17,396 nucleotides of DNA, taken from NCBI GenBank assembly GCA_024640745.1, contig JAHEEL010000022.1:1-17396 (forward strand), written 5' to 3'. This DNA is from Actinomycetes bacterium (GTDB lineage Bacteria; Actinomycetota; Acidimicrobiia; Spongiisociales; UBA5794). Position numbers and translations under genes: made by a program. Shown one piece after another: positions 7,284 through 13,411 of the stretch. The notes below the pieces were generated by a model. It worked only from the letters and a program-made list of their open reading frames with translations. It was not told the DNA's origin and ran no database searches. Each line of letters opens with the position of its first letter. Position 1 is the stretch's first letter.

Positions 7284-8558
7284 GTGCGGGACGAATACGA
7301 TGACACGATCGCCGGGAGGAAGCTCTCGCCGGAGAGCCTGATGATGAGCTACGGCTACCGACCCGAATGGTCCGAGGGCGCCATCAAGAGCCCGATCTTC
7401 CAGACGTCGACCTTCGTTTTCGAATCGGCAGCGGAAGGGAAGCGATTCTTCGCCCTTGCGGAAGGATCGGCGGATGCCGAGCCGGGAGAGAAACTCGGCC
7501 TCATCTACAGCCGACTCAACAACCCGGACCTCGAGATCCTCGAGAACCGGCTCACACTGTGGGACGGCGCCGAGCGCGGCCTCGTGTTCGCATCCGGCAT
7601 GGCCGCGATCACGACGGCGATGCTCACCTTCGTTCGTCCCGGAGATGTGCTGCTTCACACCGCTCCGCTCTACGGCGGCACCGACCACTTCGTCCACGAT
7701 GTGCTGCCCGAGTTCGGAGTTCGCACGGTTGAGTGGGAGCCGGACATGTCCGAAGCCGACGTCGATGCGTCCCTCGAGCTCGCGCTCGACGGACGGCGCC
7801 TCGCAGCCGTGCTGATGGAGACCCCCGCGAACCCCACGAACGACCTCTTCAGCATTGCGATGGCGAGACGGATCGCCGACCGGCACGGCGAGGCCGGATA
7901 CCGAGTCCCGGTCGCCGTCGACAACACGTTCCTCGGCCCGCTGTGGCAGCACCCGCTCGAGCATGGCGCCGATGTGGTCATCTACTCGGCAACCAAGTAC
8001 ATCGGCGGCCATTCCGACCTCATCGCAGGCGCGGTGCTCGGAAGCAAGGCCTTGATGGGGAAGGTGGCGGGGATGCGGACCGTGCTCGGCAGCATGGCGA
8101 CACCGATGAATTCGTGGCTGATGATGCGGAGCCTGGAAACACTCGACCTGCGGATGCGAAGGGAGACGGCATCGGCCGAGCGAATCGCGGTGCACCTTGC
8201 GGCGCACCCCAAAGTCGCCAAGGTCAGCTACCTCGGCTTGCTTTCAGAAGGCGATTCCGGGTACGACATCTACCGGGAACAGGCGACGGGACCCGGAGCG
8301 ATGATCTCCTTCTGGATCGACGGCGGCGAGGAGGAGGCCTTCCGTTTCATCGACGCCCTGAGCTTGATCCACCTCGCCGTCAGTCTCGGCAGCACCGAGA
8401 CCCTCGTCGAGCATCCCGCGACGATGACCCACACCGGTGTGGACCCCGACGAGAAGAAGAAGCTTCGGGTCAACGGCGCCCTGGTCCGGCTTTCGATCGG
8501 TGTCGAGGACCCGGATGATCTGATTCACGACATCTCGAATGCGCTCGACGCAATCTGA
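7284..8558 (+). CDS. Cystathionine gamma-synthase/gamma-lyase family PLP enzyme
   Basis: This 424-residue Cys/Met-metabolism PLP enzyme has its Schiff-base lysine at Lys238 in SATKYIGGHSD. The cofactor-binding aspartate is Asp213 in AVDNTFLGP, the neighbouring-subunit phosphate motif is IYSRLNNP (74-81), and SLGSTETLVEHPATMTHTG (367-385) is the substrate-side family motif. Members carry out gamma-synthesis, gamma-elimination or sulfhydrylation on homoserine and sulfur amino acids. The cysteine that marks classical methionine gamma-lyase (LYGC) is glycine here (LYGG, 129-132), so that specific assignment is not supported. The start is GTG 7284, preceded by GGGAGGAG at 7271-7278; ATGs at 7341 and 7344 are less likely. 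Tyrosine phenol-lyase follows 10 bases after the stop, so the two are probably cotranscribed under the divergent Lrp regulator. Confidence 0.9.
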   Translation: MRDEYDDTIAGRKLSPESLMMSYGYRPEWSEGAIKSPIFQTSTFVFESAAEGKRFFALAEGSADAEPGEKLGLIYSRLNNPDLEILENRLTLWDGAERGLVFASGMAAITTAMLTFVRPGDVLLHTAPLYGGTDHFVHDVLPEFGVRTVEWEPDMSEADVDASLELALDGRRLAAVLMETPANPTNDLFSIAMARRIADRHGEAGYRVPVAVDNTFLGPLWQHPLEHGADVVIYSATKYIGGHSDLIAGAVLGSKALMGKVAGMRTVLGSMATPMNSWLMMRSLETLDLRMRRETASAERIAVHLAAHPKVAKVSYLGLLSEGDSGYDIYREQATGPGAMISFWIDGGEEEAFRFIDALSLIHLAVSLGSTETLVEHPATMTHTGVDPDEKKKLRVNGALVRLSIGVEDPDDLIHDISNALDAI

Positions 8559-8568
8559 GGAAAGGACG

Positions 8569-9960
8569 ATGAGCATGCATCGAAGTTGGGCCGAGCCGTG
8601 GAAGATCAAGATGGTCGAGCCGATCACGATGACGACTCGCGACGAGCGCGAGCGTGCCATCCACGAAGCCGGATTCAACACCTTCTTGCTCAGGGCGCGC
8701 GACGTCTACATCGATCTGCTCACCGATTCGGGGACGTCTGCGATGTCCGACCGACAGTGGTCGGCCCTGATGCTCGGTGACGAGTCGTACGCCGGTGCCG
8801 AGAGCTTCTACAAGCTGGTCGATGCGGTCCGTGACGTCTACGGCTACGAGGAGCTGATTCCGACGCACCAGGGTCGTGGCGCCGAGCACCTCCTCAGCCA
8901 GATCCTCATCAAGCCCGGCGATGTCGTCCCCGGGAACATGTACTTCACCACAACGCGATTCCACCAGGAGTACGCAGGAGGCGTGTTCGTCGACGTGATC
9001 GTGGACGAAGCACACGACCCGTCGAGCGACTTCCCCTTCAAAGGCAACATCGATCTCGGCAAGCTCCGCGCCGTTGTCGCCGAGTACGGTGCCGATCGCG
9101 TCCCCTACGTCTCGTTCGAGACGAACGTGAACATGGCGGGCGGCCAGCCGGCGTCGATGGCGAACCTGCGGGAGGTCTACGACTACTGCTCGGCCCACGG
9201 CATCCTGGTGATGCTCGACGCGACGCGGGCACTCGAGAACGCCTACTTCATCCAGCAGCGGGAGGCCGGATACGGCAACCGTTCCATTGCCGACATTCTG
9301 GGCGAAATCACCTCATACTCCGACGGGGCCACGGTGTCGTCGAAGAAGGACAACCTCGTCAACATTGGCGGGTTCCTGGCGGTGCGTGACCCGGAGATCG
9401 CCCGGCGGGCGCGGGCATTGCTCGTCGCTTTCGAAGGGCTACACACGTACGGCGGTATGTCGGGGCGCGACATGGAGGCGCTTGCCGAAGGAATCCGGGA
9501 GATGACGGCAACCGACGACCACGTGCGGGCGCGCGTCGGGCAGGTTGAGTACCTCGGCCGCAAGCTGATCGACGCGGGGATCCCAGTGGTCCGACCGATC
9601 GGTGGACACGGCGTGTTCCTGAATGCGAAGGAGATCCTCGACCATCTGGCGCAGGATCACTTCCCGGCCCAGGCGTTGGCCGCTGCCATCTACCGCGACT
9701 CTGGGGTTCGGGGTATGGAGCGCGGCATCGTCTCCGCGGGACGCGATCCGGAGACCGGTGAGAACCGTCATCCGAACCTCGAGCTGGTTCGTCTGACGAT
9801 CCCGCGGCGGGTGTACACGCAATCGCATATGGACGTCACCGCCGAGTCGGTCATCTCGGTCTATGAGCACCGGCACGAGATCGACGGGCTCCGCTTCACC
9901 TATGAGCCGGAGTCGCTTCGATTCTTCCAGGCGAGGTTTGAGGAAGTAGCGGGCGGGTAG
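8569..9960 (+). CDS. tpl: Tyrosine phenol-lyase
   Basis: This 463-residue beta-eliminating lyase matches the tyrosine phenol-lyase branch: L-tyrosine to phenol, pyruvate and ammonia. The PLP lysine is Lys260 in SSKKDNLVN. Residues known from Citrobacter tyrosine phenol-lyase have counterparts: Tyr74 (DESYAG), Phe126-Thr127 in NMYFTTTRFHQE, Asn188 in NMAGGQP, Asp217 and Arg220 in DATR, Arg408 in VRLTIPRR, Phe452-Phe453 in LRFFQARF. The phenol-contacting arginine, in SMERGI of the Citrobacter enzyme, is Arg385 in GMERGI; tryptophanases have VEIG there. Length is typical. The start is ATG 8569 (or ATG 8575), with GAGGAAAGGA at 8557-8566; an upstream in-frame ATG at 8539 lies inside the preceding gene. 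Phenol release would be unusual for this lineage and hints at transfer. Confidence 0.9.
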   Translation: MSMHRSWAEPWKIKMVEPITMTTRDERERAIHEAGFNTFLLRARDVYIDLLTDSGTSAMSDRQWSALMLGDESYAGAESFYKLVDAVRDVYGYEELIPTHQGRGAEHLLSQILIKPGDVVPGNMYFTTTRFHQEYAGGVFVDVIVDEAHDPSSDFPFKGNIDLGKLRAVVAEYGADRVPYVSFETNVNMAGGQPASMANLREVYDYCSAHGILVMLDATRALENAYFIQQREAGYGNRSIADILGEITSYSDGATVSSKKDNLVNIGGFLAVRDPEIARRARALLVAFEGLHTYGGMSGRDMEALAEGIREMTATDDHVRARVGQVEYLGRKLIDAGIPVVRPIGGHGVFLNAKEILDHLAQDHFPAQALAAAIYRDSGVRGMERGIVSAGRDPETGENRHPNLELVRLTIPRRVYTQSHMDVTAESVISVYEHRHEIDGLRFTYEPESLRFFQARFEEVAGG

Positions 9961-10023
9961 AGCAAAGAGCAAAGAGCAAAGAGCAAAGACGCGAGACGCG
10001 AGACGCGAGACCCGAGACCCGAG
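9961..10023. repeat. Mosaic heptamer tandem array (4+3+2 units)
   Basis: Nine 7-bp units lie in one unbroken register: AGCAAAG four times (9961-9988), ACGCGAG three times (9989-10009) and ACCCGAG twice (10010-10023). The array begins on the base directly after the TAG of the tyrosine phenol-lyase gene. Three different but related heptamers in homogeneous blocks are not what simple slippage of one motif produces. It lies between that stop codon and the membrane-protein remnant. Confidence 0.95.
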
Positions 10024-10162
10024 CTACGCCGATGATGTCGATCAGATTGACGGCAAGGCGGTTCCACCGATTCTCGAGCTTTGAGGCGATGCCGGAGAAG
10101 AACAGCACGGCGGCGAACACCGCCGTCAGCGCATAGTTGTCACCGTTCTGATTCGCCGTTCG
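10022..10162 (-). pseudogene. Remnant of the C-terminus of a membrane protein
   Basis: On the minus strand, in the same frame as and just after the patatin stop codon, about 46 codons read like real protein. ANQNGDNYALTAVFAAVLFF is followed by SGIASKLENRWNRLAVNL and IDIIGVA: a transmembrane helix with a polar, charged tail, resembling the last helix of bacterial inner-membrane proteins. There is no start codon or N-terminal part, and the reading runs straight into the heptamer array, where protein character is lost. It is interpreted as a gene fragment left by deletion or insertion. The family is not identified, and a chance reading cannot be excluded. Confidence 0.4.
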
Positions 10163-10174
10163 GCCGAGAGGGTC

Positions 10175-11131
10175 CTATGCCGGAACCTTGCCGACGATGT
10201 GGCGCTCGAGGATCGACCACGTTTCGGGATGGGCCAGCTCGTCGCGCATCGAACGGAGCGTTGCGAGGAAGGAAGGAATCGCCGCTTCGACCGACATCGG
10301 ATTCGGTCGGGCGACTTCGAGTACCCGATCGTCGGGTCGAAGCACCATCACGTCGGTATCCGGCCATTCCGATTCGAGCAGTTCGATCTCCGCGGCGAGG
10401 GCCGTTCGCCCGGCACGGTCGATCAGATCCTCGTAGAACCAACCGCCGTGGCGTCCGCCCGTGGCAGCCATCGGCGCCACGATGATGACCAGGTCGAGGG
10501 GTTCCGGGTTGGCGAGGAGCAGGTCGACGCTCGTGCCGGAGGCGACTCCGCCGTCCGCATAGGTCCGTCCGTCGATGGTGACGGGTTCGTAGACAAACGG
10601 CACGGCGCTCGACGCCGCAACGGCGTCTTTGAGCGCGACTTCGGGTGCCGCCTCGGTGCCGAACGGTACTCGGACCCGGCGATCCAGGTCGTAGGCGACG
10701 ATGACGGTTGGGATCTCCGGCCACCCTTCGGCAAGGCTTCCGAGGCTGCTCTCCACCCAGCCGGTCAGTGCCTCGGTCGAGTAGATTCCGGGGCTTCCGA
10801 GCACGACCCCCAGGCCCGGCCGGGTGATGCTCGGTACGATTCCTTGACGCACCCAGCGCATCAACCCGCGCGGGCGGATCCGCTGATAGACGTTGCTGGA
10901 GAGCCAGTCGACGACCTCGCCGTCATGGCGAGACTCGCCGACCATGGTGTCGAGATTGAGAGCGCCGCCGCGAACGAGTGCGGCGATGAACGACCCCGAC
11001 GACGTTCCAACGATCACATCGGCGCTTTTTGCGTCCCAACCCGTAGCCATTTGGAGCGCGAACAGGGCACCAAAATGGTACGAAGCGCCGGTGATTCCGC
11101 CACCACCGAGTACGAGGCCTACCGAGCTCAT
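10175..11131 (-). CDS. Patatin-like phospholipase family protein
   Basis: This 318-residue protein has a Ser-Asp dyad lipase fold. The oxyanion glycine loop is GGGGITG (9-15), the nucleophile is Ser44 in GTSSG (42-46), and the catalytic Asp193 sits in YADGG. SSAVPFVY just before (174-181) is typical of bacterial patatins. Family members hydrolyse acyl chains from lipids; the substrate here is unknown. There is no signal peptide, so it is probably cytosolic or membrane-associated. The start at 11129-11131 (ATG) has a TATCCT -10-like box ending 6 bases upstream, suggesting a leaderless transcript. It is divergent from mshD with 54 bases between start codons. Confidence 0.93.
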   Translation of the reverse strand: MSSVGLVLGGGGITGASYHFGALFALQMATGWDAKSADVIVGTSSGSFIAALVRGGALNLDTMVGESRHDGEVVDWLSSNVYQRIRPRGLMRWVRQGIVPSITRPGLGVVLGSPGIYSTEALTGWVESSLGSLAEGWPEIPTVIVAYDLDRRVRVPFGTEAAPEVALKDAVAASSAVPFVYEPVTIDGRTYADGGVASGTSVDLLLANPEPLDLVIIVAPMAATGGRHGGWFYEDLIDRAGRTALAAEIELLESEWPDTDVMVLRPDDRVLEVARPNPMSVEAAIPSFLATLRSMRDELAHPETWSILERHIVGKVPA

Positions 11132-11137
11132 GGGCGG

Positions 11138-11143
11138 AGGATA
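11138..11143 (-). promoter_or_regulatory. Candidate -10 box (TATCCT) for the patatin gene
   Basis: On the minus strand TATCCT ends 6 bases before the patatin ATG, the spacing expected when transcription starts at the start codon. No Shine-Dalgarno site intervenes, which supports a leaderless mRNA. Inference from spacing only. Confidence 0.45.
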
Positions 11144-11172
11144 CGCCGTTCGCCCCCGTGTTCATCCGACCG

Positions 11173-11178
11173 TAGGGT
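11173..11178 (+). promoter_or_regulatory. Candidate -10 box (TAGGGT) for mshD
   Basis: TAGGGT fits TANNNT and ends 7 bases before the GTG at 11186. This supports that GTG as a leaderless start rather than the GTG at 11177, which overlaps the box itself. Its mirror arrangement with the patatin box makes a compact bidirectional promoter. Confidence 0.4.
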
Positions 11179-11185
11179 GGAATCC

Positions 11186-12142
11186 GTGCACAGCATCGAC
11201 TACGAACCGGCATCCGTTCGGCGCTTCCTCGCCGAGGTGGCCGTGGCGGATGGTCATTCGCCGCTGTCGGAGCACAAGCGTGCCGCCATGGCCGACGGCA
11301 CCGGGCGGGTGGTTGTGAGCAGCGACGCCGACGGAATCTGGCTCGTTGGGACGGCGGCGCGCCACGCCACCGACGGTCATTGGGCTGTCGAAGCCGCGGT
11401 TGCCGAGCGAGCCAGGCTCCCCGAACTCGAGCGAGAAGCAATTGGCCGCGCCGTCGCCATCGTGCCGGATCACGCTCGTCATACCTTGTGGGCGTTCCGC
11501 AGCCGGCAGATCGAAGCTGCAGGGGTGCTCGGATATCGGCCGGTGCGGGCCGTGGTGCGCCTGTCCGCTGCTCTCGCCGATGTGGCGCACTCATCGGACG
11601 GGTCGGTCGATATTCGGCCAATGGCCAAAACGGACGTTCCCGCGATCGTGTCGATCAACAACCGGGCGTTCGCCGGGCATCCGGAGCAGGGAGCAATGAC
11701 CGAGGAAGGATTTCGCGACCTGGAGCGGTTCGACTGGTTCGACGCGTCGGGCGTTGTGGTCGCCCGGACCGATCGCGACGTGGCCGGGTTCTGCATTACC
11801 AAGCGAGAGGCCGATGCCGTCGGGGAGATCTACGTCGTTGCCGTCGACCCCGCGAGCATCGGCCGGGGAATCGGCCGGGAACTCACGACTGCGGCTCTCC
11901 GACTGCTCGGGGAGCGCGGTGCGACGGTGGCGCACGTCTGGACGGACGAGTCGAATCGTGCAGCGATCGGTTTCTACCGGTCGATCGGTTTCAGGGTCGA
12001 TTTCCGCACGCAGGAGCTGGCACTCCCAAGCGGGGACGGCTCGACGGGCTGGAGCCGTGGCAGCCAACCATCACGCCGTTCTGCAATGCTCCAGCAGGAG
12101 ACTGCATCGTGCCGCTCGCGGAACACCTGTCCCGACCGCTGA
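11186..12142 (+). CDS. mshD: Mycothiol synthase (two-domain GNAT acetyltransferase)
   Basis: This is a 318-residue protein with a degenerate N-terminal GNAT half (about 1-135) and an intact C-terminal GNAT half (about 142-278). The C-terminal half carries strongly MshD-like stretches: NNRAFAGHPEQGAMTEEGF (158-176), GFCITKREADAVGEIYVVAV (201-220), and the acetyl-CoA loop DPASIGRGIGREL (221-233). MshD transfers acetyl from acetyl-CoA to Cys-GlcN-Ins, the last step of mycothiol synthesis, and marks Actinomycetota. The start is GTG 11186, chosen because a -10-like box ends 7 bases upstream; GTG 11177 is possible. The long open frame further upstream is antisense to the patatin gene. A 40-residue Arg/Ser-rich tail after the GNAT fold is unusual. 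It ends 9 bases before the convergent zinc-ribbon gene. Confidence 0.9.
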   Translation: MHSIDYEPASVRRFLAEVAVADGHSPLSEHKRAAMADGTGRVVVSSDADGIWLVGTAARHATDGHWAVEAAVAERARLPELEREAIGRAVAIVPDHARHTLWAFRSRQIEAAGVLGYRPVRAVVRLSAALADVAHSSDGSVDIRPMAKTDVPAIVSINNRAFAGHPEQGAMTEEGFRDLERFDWFDASGVVVARTDRDVAGFCITKREADAVGEIYVVAVDPASIGRGIGRELTTAALRLLGERGATVAHVWTDESNRAAIGFYRSIGFRVDFRTQELALPSGDGSTGWSRGSQPSRRSAMLQQETASCRSRNTCPDR

Positions 12143-12151
12143 AGGACAGCC

Positions 12152-12370
12152 CTAGCCGAACGGCTGTCCGCAGGATGGGCACCAAGCGTCGTCCTCGTTG
12201 GTTTGAGCGAGGCACCACGGACACGGGAGGTCGGTCAGGATCTCTTCCGTTCCCTTCTCGATCACCGGCTGGACCTCCATCACCGCGATGGGTGCCGACG
12301 ATCGTGACGTTGTGCCGACGGCAACGAAGGCAATAGCGATGAACACCGACGCGACTGCAATTTCGAACAT
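12152..12370 (-). CDS. Small membrane-anchored zinc-ribbon protein
   Basis: This 72-residue protein starts with a hydrophobic segment (about residues 4-19, IAVASVFIAIAFVAVG), followed by a linker. It ends in a four-cysteine zinc ribbon: CPWC at 50-53 and CPSCG at 64-68, spaced as expected for a small zinc-binding knuckle. The start at 12368-12370 (ATG) has a good Shine-Dalgarno site, AGGAG, 6 bases upstream, within a hairpin. The function is unknown; similar short proteins are usually annotated as zinc-ribbon hypotheticals. It is convergent with mshD (9-base gap) and lies downstream of the APH-family gene on the same strand, 91 bases away. Confidence 0.8.
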   Translation of the reverse strand: MFEIAVASVFIAIAFVAVGTTSRSSAPIAVMEVQPVIEKGTEEILTDLPCPWCLAQTNEDDAWCPSCGQPFG

Positions 12371-12397
12371 TCGAGTCTCCTGGCTACGGCGACTCGA
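12371..12397 (-). promoter_or_regulatory. Hairpin around the ribosome-binding site of the zinc-ribbon gene
   Basis: A perfect 7-bp inverted repeat, TCGAGTC (12371-12377) and GACTCGA (12391-12397), has a 13-base loop. In the minus-strand mRNA the stem ends directly before the ATG. The AGGAG ribosome-binding site lies across the loop and the first stem base, so folding could limit initiation. The geometry is seen directly; a regulatory effect is inferred. Confidence 0.5.
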
Positions 12398-12437
12398 TGA
12401 TGCTACGACGAGAGCGCGAAATCCCCCGGTATTTCCC

Positions 12438-12446
12438 TGTGGATAA
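12438..12446 (-). other. Isolated perfect DnaA box (TTATCCACA)
   Basis: The minus strand reads TTATCCACA, the strict consensus DnaA-binding 9-mer, in the gap between the APH-family and zinc-ribbon genes. No second box, AT-rich unwinding element or dnaA/dnaN gene is nearby, so this is not an origin. A regulatory or DnaA-titration site is possible. Confidence 0.5.
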
Positions 12447-12461
12447 CCCTGCGCGCGGCTG

Positions 12462-13343
12462 TCACGGGTTACCGAGCTCGGCGGCCCGGCGGAGCTCTGC
12501 GACCGTGATGGCGAACGAGTCCGCGCTCTGCTCGGCCATCCGCTGTTCGGCTTCGAAGACGAGCTGCATGGCCGCGTGATAGACGATCCAGCGGTTGAGC
12601 TCGATCTGGCCCAGCCTGCTCCGGTATCCCTCCTGAAGGGCGTCGGTGACTGCGGGCCCGGCTTGCTCACCGAGCAGCCAGACCGCCTTCGAGAGATCCC
12701 ACTCGGGCGGAGCGAGGGTGGCCCACTCCCAGTCGACCAGGGTGACGGCGCCATCGTCGTCGACGACGAAGTGCTCCGGCGTTGGGTCGGTGTGGGCCGG
12801 AAGCGGCTCCGACGCCTTCGGCGGGGGAACCGCAGCGATGTCGGCGTACAACTCGGCGTCGATGCCGACCCGCCCACGATATCGGGCAAGGCGCCGCATC
12901 GTGGAAGCATGGTCGACGTCGACCCACAACGCGTCGATCCCGCGCGACAGGTTGGTGACCTTGCTCGGATCCGACGAATGGACCGCCCGGAGCAGCTCGC
13001 CTGCACGACGGGCTCCCTCCGGGTTTTCCGGCAGGGATCCGAGGCTCCACTGCCCGGGGTCCTTGAAGAGCGCCCATGACTCCTGGTCGGTGCCAACTCC
13101 GTCGAGCTTGACCGGTATCCCCGGAATGCCGCTCAACGCCAGGAGCGCGTGGGTCTCGCGACGTTCACGAGCCGGCGTCCCATACACCTTGAGGAGCACG
13201 GTGCCGTCGTCGCGCCAGATCCGAAAGTGTCGATTCTTCGCCAGCGACTTCGTTGGACGGGTCAAATCCTGGAACCGATTGCCGGCGGCGACTCGCTCGG
13301 CGATGGCATACGCGTCGATGATCGCTCCCTTCCTCGTGGACAT
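12462..13343 (-). CDS. Aminoglycoside phosphotransferase (APH)-family kinase-fold protein
   Basis: This 293-residue protein has the APH/choline-kinase fold. An N-lobe lysine, Lys52 in VLLKVYG, probably contacts ATP. The catalytic loop is HTDPTPEHF (184-192) with Asp186, and the metal-binding motif is VDWEWATLAPPEWDLS (203-218) with Asp204. The usual metal-binding asparagine of the loop (HxDxxxxN) is histidine here (His191). Family members phosphorylate small hydroxyl or amino compounds, and most chromosomal copies are not resistance genes; the substrate is unknown. The start is ATG 13341-13343; an in-frame ATG at 13406 would run into the thrS promoter region. It is divergent from thrS (68 bp). 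Confidence 0.85.
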   Translation of the reverse strand: MSTRKGAIIDAYAIAERVAAGNRFQDLTRPTKSLAKNRHFRIWRDDGTVLLKVYGTPARERRETHALLALSGIPGIPVKLDGVGTDQESWALFKDPGQWSLGSLPENPEGARRAGELLRAVHSSDPSKVTNLSRGIDALWVDVDHASTMRRLARYRGRVGIDAELYADIAAVPPPKASEPLPAHTDPTPEHFVVDDDGAVTLVDWEWATLAPPEWDLSKAVWLLGEQAGPAVTDALQEGYRSRLGQIELNRWIVYHAAMQLVFEAEQRMAEQSADSFAITVAELRRAAELGNP

Positions 13344-13376
13344 TCTCCCATGCTCTTCATGGCGTTGGGAAGGATG

Positions 13377-13382
13377 TAGCCT
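13377..13382 (+). promoter_or_regulatory. Candidate -10 box (TAGCCT) for thrS
   Basis: TAGCCT fits TANNNT and would start a transcript near 13389, leaving a leader of about 22 bases before the thrS ATG. Only the weak GAGCGAG precedes the start codon. The leader is too short for a T-box. Low-confidence inference. Confidence 0.3.
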
Positions 13383-13411
13383 TCTTCTCCCCGAATGAGC
13401 GAGCAATCATC

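Noticed and set aside
6945..8207. 420-codon minus-strand open frame across the Lrp and PLP-enzyme genes
   Set aside because: It crosses the divergent promoter and overlaps two well-supported genes in other frames.
7284..8558. Methionine gamma-lyase
   Set aside because: The characteristic cysteine after LYG is glycine, so only the broader family is supported.
8569..9960. Tryptophanase (tnaA)
   Set aside because: The MERGI and FTTTR signatures match tyrosine phenol-lyase; tryptophanase has VEIG and FFDTT-type sequences at these places.
9961..10023. CRISPR array
   Set aside because: Units are 7 bp, contiguous and without spacers.
10199..11185. Plus-strand upstream extension of mshD over the patatin gene
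   Set aside because: The protein similarity to MshD begins only near 11186, and the extension is antisense to a patatin with complete catalytic motifs.
12438..12446. Replication origin
   Set aside because: There is a single DnaA box with no cluster, no AT-rich region and no dnaA or dnaN nearby.
13344..13411. T-box or other riboswitch upstream of thrS
   Set aside because: Only 68 bp separate the two start codons, and no T-box or specifier stem is present. A GAAGG/CCTTC stem there is too short to mean much.
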